A DNA stretch of 64,000 bases from the NCBI RefSeq assembly GCF_900184795.1, contig NZ_FXXN01000028.1, positions 342,632-406,631 of the forward strand, given 5' to 3'. The position numbers were made by a program, and so were the translations under genes. This stretch comes from Magnetospirillum sp. 15-1 (GTDB taxonomy: Bacteria > Pseudomonadota > Alphaproteobacteria > Rhodospirillales > Magnetospirillaceae). The notes under the pieces were generated by a model. It saw only the letters and a program-made list of their open reading frames with translations. It was not told where the DNA came from and searched no databases. Numbering within the stretch: position 1 is the first letter of the stretch; the number at the start of each line of letters is the position of its first letter. Positions 8,237 to 16,252 of the stretch are shown here, in pieces.

Positions 8237-8273
8237 ACCAAATCACGATGAACGAATCTCATCGTGATTTGGT
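8237..8273 (-). terminator. Perfect 14-bp hairpin after the esterase gene
   Basis: Arms accaaatcacgatg (8237-8250) and 8260-8273 pair perfectly, and a further A-T pair closes a 7-base loop. It begins one base after the esterase stop on the minus strand. It probably ends that transcript, and its symmetry could also serve the plus strand. Confidence 0.6.
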
Positions 8274-8274
8274 G

Positions 8275-8949
8275 TCAGTCGGAAATGCCGAACACCTGGC
8301 CCAGGAAGCCCATGGCCATCTCGGCGCCGGGGCCGTCGATGCCGTGGCCCAGGCCGGGACGCAGTTCGGTCAAGACCGGGACGCCCACGGCGGTCAGGGC
8401 CTGCTCGGCACCCTTGAGACAGTTGGGGTTGACCACCTCGTCATCGGCGCCGTGGATCAGCAGGATGCGCGGCCGGGCGGTGATTTCCTTGGGCAATTCA
8501 TCGGGATCGACCAGGGCGCCGGAGAAGCCGACCACCGCCGCCGGGGCCACGGCGCGGCGGAGCGCCACGTGCAGCGCCATCATGGTTCCCTGGCTGAAGC
8601 CGATCAGCGCCACGTCGGCGGGCTGTACCCCCCACAGGGCCACCTGTTCGTCGATATAGGCCTCGAGGATGGGGGCGGTGGCGCGGACCCCGGCCGAGAT
8701 GGCGGGGATGCTGCGGTCCTGCAGGCTGAACCACTGGCGACCGAACGGCGCCATGTCGAAGGCGAAGGGGGCGTCGGGCGCCACGAAGGCGGCGTCGGGC
8801 AGGATGGAGGCGAAGAACGGCGCCAGTCCGATCAAATCCGAACCGTCCACGCCGACACCGTGCAGCAGGACCACCAGCTGGGCGGCGGGGCCGCCCGAGG
8901 CGGGCTCGACCGAGGGACCGGACAGTTTGACGGGCGACGGGCTGGACAT
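8275..8949 (-). CDS. Alpha/beta hydrolase, carboxylesterase/phospholipase family
   Basis: This 224-residue cytosolic serine hydrolase is of the carboxylesterase/phospholipase (YpfH-like) family. The catalytic triad is visible: Ser119 in GFSQG (117-121), Asp170 in LIHGADDEV, and His202 in GLGHG. The oxyanion strand LVVLLHGVGVDG is at 25-36. Family members hydrolyse short-chain acyl esters; the physiological substrate cannot be predicted. The upstream gluQ gene is divergent about 80 bases away. No signal peptide is present. The only odd point is the extra C-terminal FLGQVFGISD tail; length is otherwise standard. Confidence 0.88.
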   Translation of the reverse strand: MSSPSPVKLSGPSVEPASGGPAAQLVVLLHGVGVDGSDLIGLAPFFASILPDAAFVAPDAPFAFDMAPFGRQWFSLQDRSIPAISAGVRATAPILEAYIDEQVALWGVQPADVALIGFSQGTMMALHVALRRAVAPAAVVGFSGALVDPDELPKEITARPRILLIHGADDEVVNPNCLKGAEQALTAVGVPVLTELRPGLGHGIDGPGAEMAMGFLGQVFGISD

Positions 8950-9027
8950 GACGGCTCCTGACGAATCAAATCGGCGGCATTATGGTATGGTTCGCGGTGA
9001 CTGTCCCGCCAAAGCTAGCGACATATT

Positions 9028-9879
9028 GTGACCATCACCCGTTTCGCTCCCAGCCCCACCGGCGAGTTGCATCTGGGCCACGCCCATTCCGCCCTGTTCG
9101 CCTTTGCCGAGGCGCGGGCGGCCGGTGGGCGCTTCCTGCTGCGCATCGAGGACATCGACCGTACCCGCTGCCGTCCCGAATTCACCCAAGCGATCTTCAG
9201 CGACCTCGCCTGGCTGGGCCTGGAATGGGAACGGCCGGTCCGCATCCAGTCGGAACACTTCGACGATTACCGCGCCGCCCTCGACCGGCTGGAAGGCATG
9301 GGGCTGCTGTATCCCTGCTTTTGCACCCGCCAGGATATCGCCCGCGAGGTGGAGGGGGCCGGTCATGCTCCCCACGGCCCCGACGGGCCGCTCTATCCCG
9401 GCCATTGCCGCCATCTTTCGCCCGCCGAGCGGGGTGAACGGCGGGCGGCCGGGCAGCCCTTCGCCCTGCGCCTCCACACCGAGGAAGCCATGCGGCGGAC
9501 CGGCCCCCTGGCGTGGCGCGACCGAACCCGGGGCGAGCAGTCCGCCCGGCCCGATCTGTTCGGCGACGTGGTGCTGGCCCGCAAGGACACACCGGCCAGC
9601 TATCATCTGGCGGTGACCGTCGACGACGCCCTGCAGGGGGTAACCCTGGTGACGCGGGGCGAGGACCTGTTCGCCGCCACCCATGTGCACCGGCTGCTGC
9701 AGGCCCTGCTGGACCTGCCGGTTCCCGATTATGTCCATCACCGCCTGCTCACCGACGAGCATGGGCGGCGCTATGCCAAGCGCGACCGGTCCCTCACCCT
9801 GCGGGCCCTGCGCGAGGCGGGGCGTACGCCGGACGAGGTGCGCATGCTGGCGGGATTTGCCGAGGAGACGATTCCATGA
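9028..9879 (+). CDS. gluQ: Glutamyl-Q tRNA(Asp) synthetase
   Basis: This 283-residue enzyme is the truncated GluRS paralogue that attaches glutamate to queuosine in tRNA(Asp), forming GluQ. It shows the class I signature APSPTGELHLGH (7-18), LRIEDIDRTR, and a KRDRS motif (matching KMSKS) near residue 253. Zinc ligands lie in YPCFCTRQDI and YPGHC. The anticodon-binding domain of full GluRS is absent, as expected. The start is GTG 9028, which begins immediately before the conserved TRFAPSPTG. The gene overlaps the following monooxygenase-like gene by four bases (ATGA), implying translational coupling. Usually gluQ is found near dksA; that neighbour is absent here. Confidence 0.93.
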   Translation: MTITRFAPSPTGELHLGHAHSALFAFAEARAAGGRFLLRIEDIDRTRCRPEFTQAIFSDLAWLGLEWERPVRIQSEHFDDYRAALDRLEGMGLLYPCFCTRQDIAREVEGAGHAPHGPDGPLYPGHCRHLSPAERGERRAAGQPFALRLHTEEAMRRTGPLAWRDRTRGEQSARPDLFGDVVLARKDTPASYHLAVTVDDALQGVTLVTRGEDLFAATHVHRLLQALLDLPVPDYVHHRLLTDEHGRRYAKRDRSLTLRALREAGRTPDEVRMLAGFAEETIP

Positions 9880-10202
9880 ACCACGAACCGCCCTATTACG
9901 CGGTGATTTTCGCGTCGACCCGTACCGAAGGTGACCAGGGCTATGCCGCCATGGCGGCCCGCATGGTGGAACTGGCCGCCATGCGTCCCGGCTATCTGGG
10001 GGCCGACAGCGTCCGCGATGCCGAAGGCCGTGGCATCACCGTCAGCTACTGGTCGAGCCTGGAGGATATCGAATCCTGGCGGATCGATTCCGAGCATCTC
10101 GCGGCCCAGCGAATGGGCCGCGAGAAATGGTACAAGGAGTACAGCCTGCGCGTCGCCCGGGTGGAACGGGCGGCGGAGTTTAGGCCAGACCCTCGGCCTT
10201 GA
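9876..10202 (+). CDS. Antibiotic biosynthesis monooxygenase (ABM) domain protein
   Basis: This 108-residue small ferredoxin-like alpha/beta barrel protein is of the ABM family. Features are YYAVIFASTRTEGDQGYAAM at the start, MVELAAMRPGYLGADSVRD, ISVSYW-type strand (GITVSYWSSLEDIESWR), and HLAAQRMGREKWYKEYSLRVARV at the end. Members include quinol monooxygenases and heme-degrading enzymes, but many have no known activity. Translation is coupled to gluQ by an ATGA overlap, an association I recall as common but unexplained. The 3' end overlaps the convergent GST gene by 23 bases, the tail ERAAEFRPDPRP being the overlapping part. Confidence 0.8.
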   Translation: MNHEPPYYAVIFASTRTEGDQGYAAMAARMVELAAMRPGYLGADSVRDAEGRGITVSYWSSLEDIESWRIDSEHLAAQRMGREKWYKEYSLRVARVERAAEFRPDPRP

Positions 10203-10785
10203 GCACCGCCTGGGCGGCGGGACGGGCCTTGATGCGCTCGTAATGGGCCGCCACGTGCGGCCAGGCGGCGGTGTCGATCTTGAGGCGCGGCAGCCACGAG
10301 ACCACGGTGAACAGATAGAAATCCGCCACGGTGATCCGCTCGCCCATCAGGAACGGTCCCTTGCCCAGCGCCTTGTCCAGGTAGTCGAGGCGGCGGCCGA
10401 GGATGGTCTTCAACACCGCCTTGCCCTCCTCGGGCATGGCCGGGTTGAACTGGGTGCCGGCCGGCTTGTGCAGTTCGGTGGCGATGAACACCAGCCACTC
10501 CACCAGCTTCATGTAGTCCTGGGTGCCCACCGCCGGCGCCAGACCCTTTTCCGGGGCCATGGCGGCGATGCGCAGCAGGATGGCGACGCCTTCGGTCAGC
10601 ACGGCGCCGTCGTCGATGACCAGGGCGGGGATGTAGCCCTTGGGATTGACGGCCAGGAAATCCTCACCCGATTCGGTCTTCTTGGCCATCAGATCGACGG
10701 CCTCGAGGGTGTAGGGAATCCCGGCCTCTTCCAGGGCGATATGCGACGCCAGCGAGCAGGCGCCCACCTTGTAATAGAGCTTCAT
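10180..10785 (-). CDS. Glutathione S-transferase, beta class-like
   Basis: This 201-residue cytosolic enzyme matches bacterial beta-class glutathione transferases. The N-terminal thioredoxin-like domain has MKLYYKVGACSLASHI with the conserved Cys10, and VNPKGYIPALVIDDG, where the cis-proline contacts glutathione. The helical C-terminal domain has GERITVADFYLFTVVSW. Members conjugate or reduce electrophiles and xenobiotics. The ATG at 10785 gives the family length; an in-frame upstream extension is unlike the family. It is the last gene of a three-gene operon with a zinc-ribbon protein (11 bases upstream) and gamma-glutamyltransferase, which suggests a linked role in glutathione metabolism. 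Confidence 0.93.
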   Translation of the reverse strand: MKLYYKVGACSLASHIALEEAGIPYTLEAVDLMAKKTESGEDFLAVNPKGYIPALVIDDGAVLTEGVAILLRIAAMAPEKGLAPAVGTQDYMKLVEWLVFIATELHKPAGTQFNPAMPEEGKAVLKTILGRRLDYLDKALGKGPFLMGERITVADFYLFTVVSWLPRLKIDTAAWPHVAAHYERIKARPAAQAVLKAEGLA

Positions 10786-10796
10786 GAGTTTGACTC

Positions 10797-11018
10797 CTAA
10801 GCGTCCGGCGGAACCTCGTTCAGGGAATCGCAGCCTGCGCAACGATACAACAGATTGACCTTCATGGTGCGGATTGGAACGTCGTGCATCATCTCGCGGC
10901 CGCAGACGCCGCAATGGACGTTGTCGCCCCCCAGGCCGATCATGGCGACTCCGGTATCGATGATTTCACGCTCGCCCGCCCTGTCCTCGGGAACGTGCTT
11001 CAGCACCACGGTACCCAT
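10797..11018 (-). CDS. Small two-CxxC zinc-ribbon protein
   Basis: This 73-residue protein has two CxxC pairs (CGVC near residue 36 and CAGC near 60), which should bind one zinc ion. No membrane segment or leader is present. It lies between the gamma-glutamyltransferase gene (17 bases upstream) and the GST gene (11 bases downstream) on the same strand. The ATG has a purine-rich site (gaggataggat) before it. I do not recognise a named family; a nucleic-acid or protein-binding role would be guesswork. Codon use and GC content match the neighbours, so it looks like a genuine small gene. Confidence 0.72.
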   Translation of the reverse strand: MGTVVLKHVPEDRAGEREIIDTGVAMIGLGGDNVHCGVCGREMMHDVPIRTMKVNLLYRCAGCDSLNEVPPDA

Positions 11019-11035
11019 CTGATCCTATCCTCTCG

Positions 11036-12631
11036 TCAAAATGCCGCCACCACGCCGTCGGCGCGGGGGTCGGCGGCGCCCTCGATGATGCCGTCGGCCC
11101 GGCGCACCAGCGCGCCGGCATGGCCGAGCAGCGAGTCCCATTCTCCTACCACCTGGACGGTGTGACCCGCCTGTTCAAGGTGGCGGATCACGTCCGGGCC
11201 GAACCGGGCTTCCAACTGGATGCCGGCGGGGGCCGGGGTGCCGTCCAGGGAGCGGGCCAGACACCAGCGCGGTGCCGAGACCGCCTGCTGCAGGCTCTGG
11301 CCGTACAGTGCCGCCCGGGTGAAGATTTCCGCCTGGACCAGCGGCTGGGCGTCGCCGCCCATGGTGCCGTAGACCATGGTGCGGCCGTCCTTCAGCCGCG
11401 CCAGGCCGGGTGACAGGGTGTGGAGGGGCCGGCGACGGGGTTCCAGGGAATTGCGGTGATCGGGGTCCAGGCTGAACGAGCAACCGCGATTCTGCCAGAC
11501 CAGTCCGATTTCGGGCAGCACCACCCCCGAGCCGAAGGCGTGGTACAGGCTCTGGATGAAGCTGACGGCGCGGCCCTGGCCGTCGATCACGCCCAGCCAT
11601 ACGGTGTCGCCCTCGGCTCCGGCGCCGGGCAGCGGGCTGGCCTTGGTCTTGTCGATCTCCCAGGCCATGCGGTCGAGGACGCCGTCCTCCAGATAGGTGG
11701 TGGCGTGGATGGACATGCGCGCCGGGTCGGTGACGTGGGCGTCGCGGACGCGATAGGCCAGCTTGGCCGCTTCCACCAGCCCGTGGATGTGGTCGAAGCC
11801 ATCGGCCTCGGTGATGCCGAGGCGCTGGTAGAGGCCCAGCAGGACCAGCGAGGCCAGCCCCTGAGTGGGCGGGGCGGTATTGAACAGGTGGCCGCATGGC
11901 AGGTTGAGCGACAGGGGGCGGCGGCGCATGCCGCGATGGCGGGCCATGTCCTCGGCCCGGAGCGGCGATCCCGCCGCCTGCAGGCCGGCGGCCACGGCGC
12001 GGGCCACCTCGCCGCGATAGAAATCGTCGAGGCCGGCATTGGCCAGACGCTCCAGCGTGTCGGCCAGGGCCGGCAGGCGCAGCACCGTGCCGGCCGCCGG
12101 CGTCTTGCGTTTGGCCAGGAACGTCTCGGCGAAGCCGGGCTGGCGCCGCAGTTCGGCCAGCCCGCGTTCGGTGGCGGCCGCCTGATGGCGCGAAACGGCG
12201 AAGCCTTCCCGCGCCGCGAACACCGCGTCCTCGAACAGGCGGCGCAGCGGCAGCCGCCCGCCCCAATGGCTGGAGACGTCCAGCGCCAGTTGCCAACTGG
12301 ATACGGCGCCCGCCACGGTAGTGGCGGCCAGCGGCCCCCGGCTGGGAATGCGCTTGTGACCGGCCTTGCGATAAAGCTCCGGGTCCACCTTGGCTCCGGC
12401 GGCGCCCGAGCCATCGATGGAGATGGGTGGCTTGCCCGGCTCGGCGATCAGCCAGAAGGCGTCGCCGCCCAGGCCGGTCATGTGGGGATAAACCACGCCC
12501 AGCGTCGCCGCGGCGGCGATGGCCGCCTCGATGGCGGTACCGCCGTCGCGCAGCACCGCCAGCCCCGCCTGGGAGGCGAGGTGGTGGGGAGAGGTCACCA
12601 TGCCCCGGCGGGCCATGGGCGAATGAAGCAT
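11036..12631 (-). CDS. ggt: Gamma-glutamyltransferase family protein
   Basis: This 531-residue Ntn-hydrolase belongs to the gamma-glutamyltranspeptidase family, which cleaves the gamma-glutamyl bond of glutathione and related compounds. GLGGDAFW (53-60) and the self-processing nucleophile Thr343 in EGDTVWLGVID are recognisable. The C-terminal small subunit follows, with HTLSPGLARLKDGRTMVYGTMGGD. No signal peptide is seen, so it is probably cytosolic, like the YwrD-type members; the substrate may not be glutathione. ATG 12631 has AAAGGACC upstream. It heads a three-gene operon with the zinc-ribbon protein and GST. Confidence 0.88.
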   Translation of the reverse strand: MLHSPMARRGMVTSPHHLASQAGLAVLRDGGTAIEAAIAAAATLGVVYPHMTGLGGDAFWLIAEPGKPPISIDGSGAAGAKVDPELYRKAGHKRIPSRGPLAATTVAGAVSSWQLALDVSSHWGGRLPLRRLFEDAVFAAREGFAVSRHQAAATERGLAELRRQPGFAETFLAKRKTPAAGTVLRLPALADTLERLANAGLDDFYRGEVARAVAAGLQAAGSPLRAEDMARHRGMRRRPLSLNLPCGHLFNTAPPTQGLASLVLLGLYQRLGITEADGFDHIHGLVEAAKLAYRVRDAHVTDPARMSIHATTYLEDGVLDRMAWEIDKTKASPLPGAGAEGDTVWLGVIDGQGRAVSFIQSLYHAFGSGVVLPEIGLVWQNRGCSFSLDPDHRNSLEPRRRPLHTLSPGLARLKDGRTMVYGTMGGDAQPLVQAEIFTRAALYGQSLQQAVSAPRWCLARSLDGTPAPAGIQLEARFGPDVIRHLEQAGHTVQVVGEWDSLLGHAGALVRRADGIIEGAADPRADGVVAAF

Positions 12632-12722
12632 CGGGCGGGTCCTTTTGTGGCAGGGCGATTGTTGCGAAAATGCCGCCCGCCGTCCAGAGTGGCGATACCA
12701 CCCACCACGCGACCGTTGCCCC

Positions 12723-13178
12723 ATGGACCTCGATCCCGCTTTTTCCCGCACCCGCTCCCTGTCCTGGGAGGAGATCCACACCCTCTCGCGCCGGCTGGCC
12801 CGCAGCCTCCGGGCCAAGGGACCGTTCGCCGGCATCATCGCCATCGCCAGGGGCGGCTTGGTCCCCGCCGCCATCCTGGCCCTGGAACTGGATATCCGCC
12901 AGATCGATACCGTGTGCATCGCCGGCTACGACGAAAGCACCCGCCACGACCTGGAAGTCCTGAAGCGCGTTCCGGGCGACGGCAAGGGCTGGCTGGTGGT
13001 GGACGATCTGGTGGATACCGGCCGTACCGCCCAGGCGGTGCGCGACATGCTGCCGGGCGGCCACTACGCCACCCTCTACGCCAAGCCCTCGGGCAAGCCC
13101 ATGGTCGACACCTATGTGGAGGACGTGCCCCAGGAAACCTGGCTGGTGTTTCCCTGGGAAGTGCTCGAACGGGTTTGA
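12723..13178 (+). CDS. gpt: Xanthine-guanine phosphoribosyltransferase
   Basis: This 151-residue enzyme salvages xanthine, guanine and hypoxanthine to nucleotides using PRPP. The length nearly equals E. coli Gpt. The PRPP-binding signature VVDDLVDTGRT is at residues 92-102, and the N-terminal IIAIARGGLVPAAILA (38-53) is the conserved purine PRTase loop. The C-terminal WLVFPWE is typical of Gpt. ATG 12723 is the first good start and gives the family length. The start lies about 90 bases from the divergent gamma-glutamyltransferase gene, so the two share a promoter region. Confidence 0.93.
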   Translation: MDLDPAFSRTRSLSWEEIHTLSRRLARSLRAKGPFAGIIAIARGGLVPAAILALELDIRQIDTVCIAGYDESTRHDLEVLKRVPGDGKGWLVVDDLVDTGRTAQAVRDMLPGGHYATLYAKPSGKPMVDTYVEDVPQETWLVFPWEVLERV

Positions 13179-13239
13179 CCCCCGCGCCCCGGCGGTGAAT
13201 AATCGGTATCGCGATGCCGATTTGCCGGGAGCCCGGGTC

Positions 13240-13665
13240 ATGAGCGTGTTTTCCATCAGCAGACGGGTCAGTTGGGGCGATTGCGACCCGGCGGGAATCC
13301 TCTATACCCCCCGCGTCTTCGACTATTGCACCGAAGCCATCGAGCGCTGGTATGCCGGCCCCATGGGCATCGACTGGCCGACCATGAACCGGCGCGACAA
13401 CATGGGTTCGCCCACGGTTCACGCCGAATGCGACTATCTGGTGCCCATGCCGCCCGGCCTGGAACTGGAGGTGCGGGTTCTGGTCGGGAAGGTCGGCACG
13501 GCGAGCATCAATTTCGTCATCGAGGGCGTGGCGGCGGATGGCACCATCCATTTCCGCGCCCGCTATGTCGGCTGCATCACCGATTTCGGCAAGAACAGGG
13601 CGGTGCCCATTCCCGAACCGTTGCGCAGCCGCGTCGAGGCCTATGGAAATGCCTGCCGCCCGTAA
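13240..13665 (+). CDS. Hot-dog fold acyl-CoA thioesterase
   Basis: This 141-residue protein resembles 4-hydroxybenzoyl-CoA thioesterase-like enzymes. It shows the signature SWGDCDPAGILYTPRVFDY, in which the first Asp of DxDPAGIxY is the catalytic carboxylate of that family (here CDPAG with Asp after Cys). Then come a helix (FDYCTEAIERWYAG) and beta strands (CDYLVPMPPGLELEVRV). The substrate is a CoA thioester, which one is unknown. ATG 13240 is chosen because the family begins a few residues before this motif. It follows gpt by about 60 bases; the relation may be only positional. It is a single-domain protein with no signal. Confidence 0.82.
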   Translation: MSVFSISRRVSWGDCDPAGILYTPRVFDYCTEAIERWYAGPMGIDWPTMNRRDNMGSPTVHAECDYLVPMPPGLELEVRVLVGKVGTASINFVIEGVAADGTIHFRARYVGCITDFGKNRAVPIPEPLRSRVEAYGNACRP

Positions 13666-13684
13666 CCATGTATGAAAAATAGAT

Positions 13685-13746
13685 CTTAGGGCTAAGTCCC
13701 TAATACCAAAGCCCTAACTCCCAAAAAAAGTGGCGTTAAGGGACTT
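13685..13746 (+). promoter_or_regulatory. Interleaved inverted repeats upstream of irr
   Basis: Four blocks lie in this stretch: A ttagggct (13686-13693), B aagtccct (13694-13701), C agccctaa (13710-13717), D agggactt (13739-13746). A pairs with C, and B with D, so the two stems cross. Alternative A-B and C-D pairings also exist, and D is followed by tatttttc. The dyad CTTAG-GG-CTAAG is at 13685-13696. It could be a terminator for the thioesterase gene, an operator for irr, or a folded leader. Confidence 0.5.
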
Positions 13747-13819
13747 TATTTTTCGAAGAACTCTATGTTAGCGTTGAGATAGATCAATTCCACCCCACCC
13801 CGAAAGGGCGGTTGCCAAC

Positions 13820-14239
13820 ATGACCATGATCACCGTTCGCCCCTACAGTCACGCCCTGGACCGGCTCCGTGCCGTGGGTCTGCGTCCCACCCGCCAGCGT
13901 CTGGCTCTGGCCCGCCTGCTGTTCGATGGCGGCGACCGCCATATCTCGGCCGAGCAGTTGCACACCGAGGCGCTGTCGTCGAGCATCCGGGTGTCGCTGG
14001 CCACCGTCTACAACACGCTGCACCAGTTCACCGATGCCGGCCTGCTGCGGGAGATCGTGGTGGATGCGGGCCGCAGCTACTTCGACACCAATACCAGCGA
14101 CCACCACCACTTCTTCTACGAGAAGAGCGGCAAGCTGTGCGACATCCCCGCCGACCTGATCGCCGTGGCCAAGGTGCCCGATGCGCCCGAGGGCTTCAAC
14201 ATCAGCCGGGTGGAAGTCATCGTCCGGGTGGACGGCTGA
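13820..14239 (+). CDS. irr: Iron response regulator Irr (Fur family)
   Basis: This 139-residue Fur-superfamily repressor is recognisably Irr, the haem-responsive iron regulator of alphaproteobacteria. The DNA-binding winged helix includes LRPTRQRLALARLLF (21-35) and the recognition segment SLATVYNTLHQFTDAGLLRE (59-78). Then come RSYFDTNTSDHHHFFYE, with the His triad 95-97 used in haem or metal binding. The C-terminal Zn-cysteines of Fur are absent, and so is the N-terminal haem-regulatory GCPWHD motif of Bradyrhizobium Irr. Irr represses haem synthesis and iron-using genes when haem is low. The start fits the family. Confidence 0.92.
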   Translation: MTMITVRPYSHALDRLRAVGLRPTRQRLALARLLFDGGDRHISAEQLHTEALSSSIRVSLATVYNTLHQFTDAGLLREIVVDAGRSYFDTNTSDHHHFFYEKSGKLCDIPADLIAVAKVPDAPEGFNISRVEVIVRVDG

Positions 14240-14281
14240 AGATCTGAGCTTACGGTTCCCTCGCCTTCAAGGGAACGAACC

Positions 14282-14319
14282 GGCACAGGGCGCCTTCCTT
14301 TGGGACGGCGCCCTGTGTC
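14282..14319 (+). terminator. 13-bp stem after irr
   Basis: Arms ggcacagggcgcc (14282-14294) and 14307-14319 pair with one G-T wobble around a 12-base loop, about 40 bases after the irr stop. No good U-tract is present. Confidence 0.6.
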
Positions 14320-14391
14320 GTTTCCGGTGGTGGGGCGCTTTCCTCTCGGAAGATGCCCCGAGTCGTTTCGGGTGTTCACCCCACAAAGAAG

Positions 14392-14416
14392 AAGGGCGAC
14401 CCTTGGGGCCGCCCTT
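14392..14416 (-). terminator. Terminator of typA
   Basis: On the minus strand the stem aagggcg...cgccctt (14416-14410 with 14398-14392) is followed by a pyrimidine/T-rich tail (cttctttg). It lies a few bases after the typA stop, as an intrinsic terminator should. Confidence 0.65.
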
Positions 14417-14421
14417 TTCGC

Positions 14422-16242
14422 TCAGTCGTTCTTGGCGGCGCGATCCGCCTTCTTGCGCTCGTTGGGGTCGAGCAGGCGCTTCCTGAGGCGGATGGACTTG
14501 GGCGTCACTTCCACCAGTTCGTCGTCCTCGATATAGGCGATGGCCTGTTCCAGGCTCATCTTGCGGGGCGGCGTCAGCTTGACCGCCTCGTCCTTGCCCG
14601 AGGCGCGGACGTTGGTGAGCTGCTTGCCCTTCAGCGCGTTGACCTCGAGGTCATTGGGGCGGTTGTGCTCGCCGATGATCATGCCTTCGTAGATCTTGAC
14701 GTTGCCGGTGATGAACATGGCGCCGCGCTCTTCCAGGTTCCACAGCGCATAGGTGACCGCGTCGCCCTGACCGTTGGAGATCAGCACGCCGTTGCGACGG
14801 CCCTCGATGGCGCCCTTGTAGGGGGCGTAGCCGTGGAACATGCGGTTCATCAGGCCGGTGCCGCGGGTATCGGTCAGGAACTCGCCGTGATAGCCGATCA
14901 GGCCACGGGCCGGGGCCAGGAAGGTGACGCGGGTCTTGCCGCCGCCCGACGGACGCATGCCGGTCAACTCGGCCTTCCTGAGGCTCATCTTCTCGACCAC
15001 GGCGCCGGAATACTCGTCATCGACGTCGATGAACACTTCCTCGATGGGCTCGAGCCGCTTGCCGGATTCGTCGGTCTTGAACAGAACGCGGGGACGCGAG
15101 ATGGACAGCTCGAAGCCCTCGCGGCGCATCTGCTCGATCAGCACGCCCAACTGCAGCTCGCCACGGCCCGACACCTCGAAGGCATCCTTGCCGGCGGTCT
15201 CGCGGATATGGATGGCGACGTTGGACTCGGCCTCGCGGGCCAGACGGGCGGCGATCATGCGGCTCGTGACCTTGTCGCCTTCCTGACCGGCCAGCGGGCT
15301 GTCGTTGACCGAGAAGGTCATGGACAGCGTCGGCGGGTCGATGGGATTGGCCTTGAGGGGCTCGGTGACCTCGGGGGCGCAGATGGTGTCGGCCACGGTC
15401 GGCTTGGTCATGCCGGCGATGGCGATGATGTCGCCGGCCTCGGCGAATTCCACCGGCACGCGCTCGATGCCGCGGAATGCCAGCAGCTTGCTCATGCGGA
15501 AGCTCTCGAGCAACTGGCCGTCATGGGACAGGCCCTTGACCTGCATGTTCAGCTTGGCGGTGCCGGAATAGATGCGCCCGGTCAGCACGCGGCCGAGATA
15601 GGGGTCGGCCTCCAGCGTGGTGGCCAGCATGGAGAACGGCGCCTCCAGGTCGCGCTTGGGGGCCGGCACGTGGCGGACGATCAGGTCGAACAGCGCCGAC
15701 AGGTCCTTGCGCGGGCCTTCCAGCGAGTCGTCGGCCCAGCCGTCGCGGCCCACCGCGAACATGGTGGGGAAGTCCAGCTGGTTGTCGTCGGCATCCAGCG
15801 CCGCGAACAGGTCGAAGCATTCGTCGTGGACTTCGTGGGGACGGGCGTCGCCGCGATCCACCTTGTTGACCACCACGATGGGGCGCAGGCCGAGGCCGAG
15901 GGCCTTGCCGGTGACGAACTTGGTCTGGGGCATGGGGCCCTCGGCCGCGTCGACCAGCACCACGACGCCGTCCACCATGGACAGGATGCGTTCCACCTCG
16001 CCACCGAAGTCGGCGTGGCCGGGGGTGTCGACGATGTTGATCCGCACGCCCTTCCACTCGACCGAGGTGCACTTGGCCAGGATGGTGATGCCGCGTTCTT
16101 TTTCCAGGTCGTTGGAATCCATCACGCGTTCAGCGACCTGCTGGTTTTCGCGGAAGGTTCCCGATTGCCGCAGCATGGCATCCACCAGAGTGGTCTTGCC
16201 GTGGTCGACGTGGGCGATAATGGCGATGTTGCGCAGTTCCAT
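14422..16242 (-). CDS. typA: Ribosome-associated GTPase TypA/BipA
   Basis: This 606-residue translational GTPase helps 50S subunit assembly and stress adaptation. The P-loop AHVDHGKTT lies at 10-18, and the switch region has [15 protein letters not shown]. The domain order is G domain, beta-barrel, an EF-G-like III/V, and the BipA-specific C-terminal domain, which contains [15 protein letters not shown] and ends [15 protein letters not shown] 16242 begins the standard [18 protein letters not shown]. The start of the PfkB-kinase gene is 17269 on the same strand and it ends 10 bases before typA, so they are probably co-transcribed. Length and motifs are standard. Confidence 0.96.
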   Translation of the reverse strand: MELRNIAIIAHVDHGKTTLVDAMLRQSGTFRENQQVAERVMDSNDLEKERGITILAKCTSVEWKGVRINIVDTPGHADFGGEVERILSMVDGVVVLVDAAEGPMPQTKFVTGKALGLGLRPIVVVNKVDRGDARPHEVHDECFDLFAALDADDNQLDFPTMFAVGRDGWADDSLEGPRKDLSALFDLIVRHVPAPKRDLEAPFSMLATTLEADPYLGRVLTGRIYSGTAKLNMQVKGLSHDGQLLESFRMSKLLAFRGIERVPVEFAEAGDIIAIAGMTKPTVADTICAPEVTEPLKANPIDPPTLSMTFSVNDSPLAGQEGDKVTSRMIAARLAREAESNVAIHIRETAGKDAFEVSGRGELQLGVLIEQMRREGFELSISRPRVLFKTDESGKRLEPIEEVFIDVDDEYSGAVVEKMSLRKAELTGMRPSGGGKTRVTFLAPARGLIGYHGEFLTDTRGTGLMNRMFHGYAPYKGAIEGRRNGVLISNGQGDAVTYALWNLEERGAMFITGNVKIYEGMIIGEHNRPNDLEVNALKGKQLTNVRASGKDEAVKLTPPRKMSLEQAIAYIEDDELVEVTPKSIRLRKRLLDPNERKKADRAAKND

Positions 16243-16252
16243 GGGACTCGTC

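Noticed and set aside
11175-13256. Very long open frames opposite real genes in GC-rich DNA
   Set aside because: Many frames of several hundred codons oppose ggt, typA, thiC, the MCPs and the lig genes. They are rich in Ala, Arg, Gly and Pro, carry no motifs, and arise from codon bias.
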